Assembly: GCA_015039315.1 (NCBI GenBank)
Contig: WIDE01000005.1
Span: 152,833 to 216,832 of the forward strand
Source: Clavulina sp. PMI_390
Taxonomy: Eukaryota; Basidiomycota; Agaricomycetes; Cantharellales; Hydnaceae
Direction: 5' to 3'
DNA length: 64,000 nucleotides
A model generated the notes under the pieces. It saw only the letters and a list, made by a program, of their open reading frames with translations. It was not told where the DNA came from and did not search any database. Both the position numbers and the translations under genes were made by a program. Of this stretch, positions 61,978-64,000 are shown piece by piece. Numbering within the stretch: the first letter of the stretch is position 1; each line of letters opens with the position of its first letter.

Positions 61978-62337
61978 GTTTCGAATTCTCTCCCTGGTGT
62001 CTCAGACCTGAGTGTTTCTTCCCTGCATATCCGACCAGGGGCTCGCGGGAAGAGCTTAAATGGTCACTTCCGGAGCTCATTGCTCTCCGAAATTTCATGA
62101 TGAATATCCCAGGGAACCAGGAGTCGAGGGAGCATTATGAGGAGTTTGTTGCCACGGTCTGTAGTGTCTCACCCGCGCCTTCCATAATCCCTAGGCCTGA
62201 GGTTAATATTTCCACTATTTATCTTATAGACCAGGGCCGCTGGCCTATTGCATGCATCGCGCACCTGGCTTGATGCTATGTGGGTGTGGAAGAACTACGA
62301 ACCATACCTCACTGGAGAAGAGACACCGTGGTGGTGA
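61978..62337 (+). CDS. Small PWW-type protein, member S3, inverted (function unknown; 5' end unresolved)
   Basis: Same layout as S1 and S2 but on the plus strand. The exon follows an acceptor near 61977 and reads FEFSPWCLRPECFFPAYPTR, SREELKWSLPELIALRNFMM, then NIPGNQESREHYEEFVATV. The donor gtagtg near 62161 and acceptor ccag near 62234 give ATVWAAGLLHASRTWLDAMW, then VWKNYEPYLTGEETPWW and a stop at 62335-62337. An in-frame TAA at 61935 rules out a start in the same exon. S2 and S3 are divergent, with conserved parts under 300 bp apart, so both start exons must be packed into or beyond that gap. Confidence 0.57.
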
Positions 62338-63024
62338 CCTAGAGAGCAAAGAGTGCCAGCCAATTGAATCACAGGTAATATTCCCGTATCTTTCCCTTCC
62401 TATAGCTTCGAGCCTGATACATAGCGTTGTAGGGTCAAGAGCCACACACCATGAACACGGTCAATGCGCCTTGCTTTGCTTCTCGAACAAATTGGCTGCT
62501 ATTCATAATAGTTGAACTATATCGCTTCTCTCCCTACATCCACAATCCCTTGTTTCTCGATTATTTCTCAATCATAACAAATGCGTCGCTTGTTCTGAGT
62601 CAGTTTAGACCTGCCAGTTTCAGGATGGACGTCCTGACCGTAGTCTTAACATAACGCATGCAGTACATATACATTCTCGCGATCAAGTAACATCGTTTTA
62701 GTCAATGTCGAATGACAAAATCGTAGCCTACCATAATCTATTATTTCTCATTGGGGCTCGCCAAGTACACCGGGAATCAGCTCAACGGACCGCTTAATCA
62801 ACTTTCTTGTTTGACGTGGGGTGATGGTACAGGGGGTCAGTATGACACGTATTGATACACGCGCAAGGGAAAATAATCAAATGGATGGGGATTGGAAATA
62901 AGGGAACCCAACGATCGCATTGGTTCCAAAGGCATACGAGCTTTCCTCCTTTGGACATCGGGCTGTCTCACATATAACGATGTCGATATATAAACGTGCA
63001 CCAGCACTAGCGCTCCATATACCC
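62338..63024. other. Intergenic; nothing recognised
   Basis: Spacer between S3 and the 3' end of the right-edge gene. AT content rises near 62500-62760. I see no exon, RNA gene or repeat. Confidence 0.5.
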
Positions 63025-64000
63025 CTATTCATCATCCTGCACGCTCACCCACGAGTCCGCAATAGTATTCGCGCGCGTCGGGCCCTGCGAATCCGTCGAG
63101 GACGCCTCGCTTGCGCTAGCACTAACACTCGCACTCGTGCTAGCGCTGGGGGTATATGCGGATGACTCCGCCTCGAATTCGGCGCCGGTCTGGCTGGCAG
63201 AGGCAGACACGGGATCAGCGTTGGGTGCGGTTGGAGTAGCAGTCGTGGCAGATGGTGGTGGAGGAGGTTGATTCTGAGGAGATACGACGGGGCCGGGAGA
63301 TTGTTGAAGTGACTCTCGGAGCAAGGCAAGACGGTGGGGCAGGAGGAGCAAAAAGTCGAGCATAAACGTGGGAAGATGAGATGCGAGCGCATATGTCGTA
63401 GCTAAATGTGAAGGGTAGATGATAGGTTGTCAGTTGGGACTCAAGGTGAACGCAAGCAGGTCTTGAAGCCAAATCATGAAACACATACCTCCCGCACCCA
63501 CACTCCTTCGGGTTCCCATTACAACCATTTTCATCCAATCCAGGCTCCACGGCCTCCTCGACGCATCCACAATACTCATCAACGTCTTGGAGAGCACGCG
63601 CACATCCGTCGGGATCCTCCTCCCACTCACTCCCTTCTCCTTCCGCTGCGCACCAATCCGCTTGATCTCCGCAGGGTCCGCAAACTCGCCCACATCAATC
63701 GTCACGAAGCGCAAATCCGTACCTTCCAGAAGTGGGTCCAGCGCAGCTTCACGGCGAAGGATCCTGAAGCCTTGGGCAACGGCGTGGTTCGCCATCGAGT
63801 GGCTCGAGGAACCCAGAACACCAACGCGTGCTGCCGCAGGCACGCACAAGATAACGCTCGCTCCGTATCGTCGCGAGGTAGATGACGATGATTCGCGAGG
63901 AGAGCCAATTGTTTTTCGATGCCTGAAGAGCGGAAGTGTTGCGTTGAGGATGGCGAGTGGGGATAGGGCGCGGGTCATGAATTGGTGGGTGTAAGATTCA
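63025..64000 (-). CDS. DUF1776 / short-chain-dehydrogenase-like protein, 3' part, cut by window edge
   Basis: The frame is already open at the window edge (ESYTHQFMTRALSPLAILNA), so the ATG at 63978 is probably internal and the gene continues to the right. It resembles fungal DUF1776 proteins, which have a divergent Rossmann/SDR core: LAILNATLPLF, ASVILCVPAAARVGVLGSSS then HSMANHAVAQGFRILRREAA, RFVTIDVGEFADPAEI and DWMKMVVMGTRRSVGAG. An intron (about 63487-63401) joins TTYALASHLPTFMLDFLLLL and PHRLALLRESLQQ. The protein ends in a roughly 85-residue Ser/Ala/Thr/Pro-rich tail (SASTSASVSASASEASSTDS) and DSWVSVQDDE; the stop is at 63025. The catalytic Tyr-Lys pair of true SDRs is not visible, so enzymatic activity is uncertain. 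The call is by pattern and modest. Confidence 0.6.

Overview
This looks like nuclear DNA of a filamentous basidiomycete, most likely an agaricomycete of the Rhizoctonia/Ceratobasidiaceae kind. The genes are split by many 50-80 bp GT-AG introns, the families are typical of fungi (DUF6534 seven-helix proteins, a TOK-type potassium channel, alpha-arrestins, a mitochondrial RCC1-like protein), and gene density is uneven with much recent local duplication. The placement is inference from gene content and style, not from a search.

Layout. 1-13.3 kb is mostly housekeeping: a decayed aminotransferase copy (966-1916), an MFS transporter (2468-4780), an intact ARO8/kynurenine-type aminotransferase (5291-7867), a hAT-like MITE with an 8-bp target duplication (8032-8584), tRNA-splicing endonuclease subunit SEN34 (8657-9914), complex I 24-kDa subunit (10112-11188, minus) and, head to head only 111 bp away, an FMP25-like mitochondrial RCC1-repeat protein (11300-13290). 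13.4-32.6 kb is an array of six DUF6534 membrane-protein genes, three on the minus strand followed by three on the plus strand. The last two lie in a roughly 4.8-kb tandem duplication that also carried a TOK-type two-pore potassium channel: the channel is intact in the right copy (33411-36233) and a wreck in the left (28600-29850). 37.4-38.8 kb holds a single-exon protein with a BTG/TOB-like domain.

38.8-46.4 kb has no gene I can support. 46.4-60.8 kb is a triplication with a period of about 5 kb. Each unit has an alpha-arrestin-like gene and, about 1.5 kb further right, a small gene of unknown function ending in Pro-Trp-Trp. That small gene is a relic in units 1 and 2 and open in unit 3, and two more intact members follow at 61.3-62.3 kb. 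The first arrestin copy is interrupted by a 689-bp run of N. The right edge holds the 3' part of a DUF1776/short-chain-dehydrogenase-like gene.

Functional links: the SEN34, complex I and FMP25-like genes are core functions. The other half of the window is duplicated membrane or trafficking genes (7-TM proteins, K+ channel, arrestins), a birth-and-death region where some copies stay open and others decay. Exon boundaries were placed by eye from splice consensus and reading frame. Start and stop positions are generally firmer than internal exon ends.
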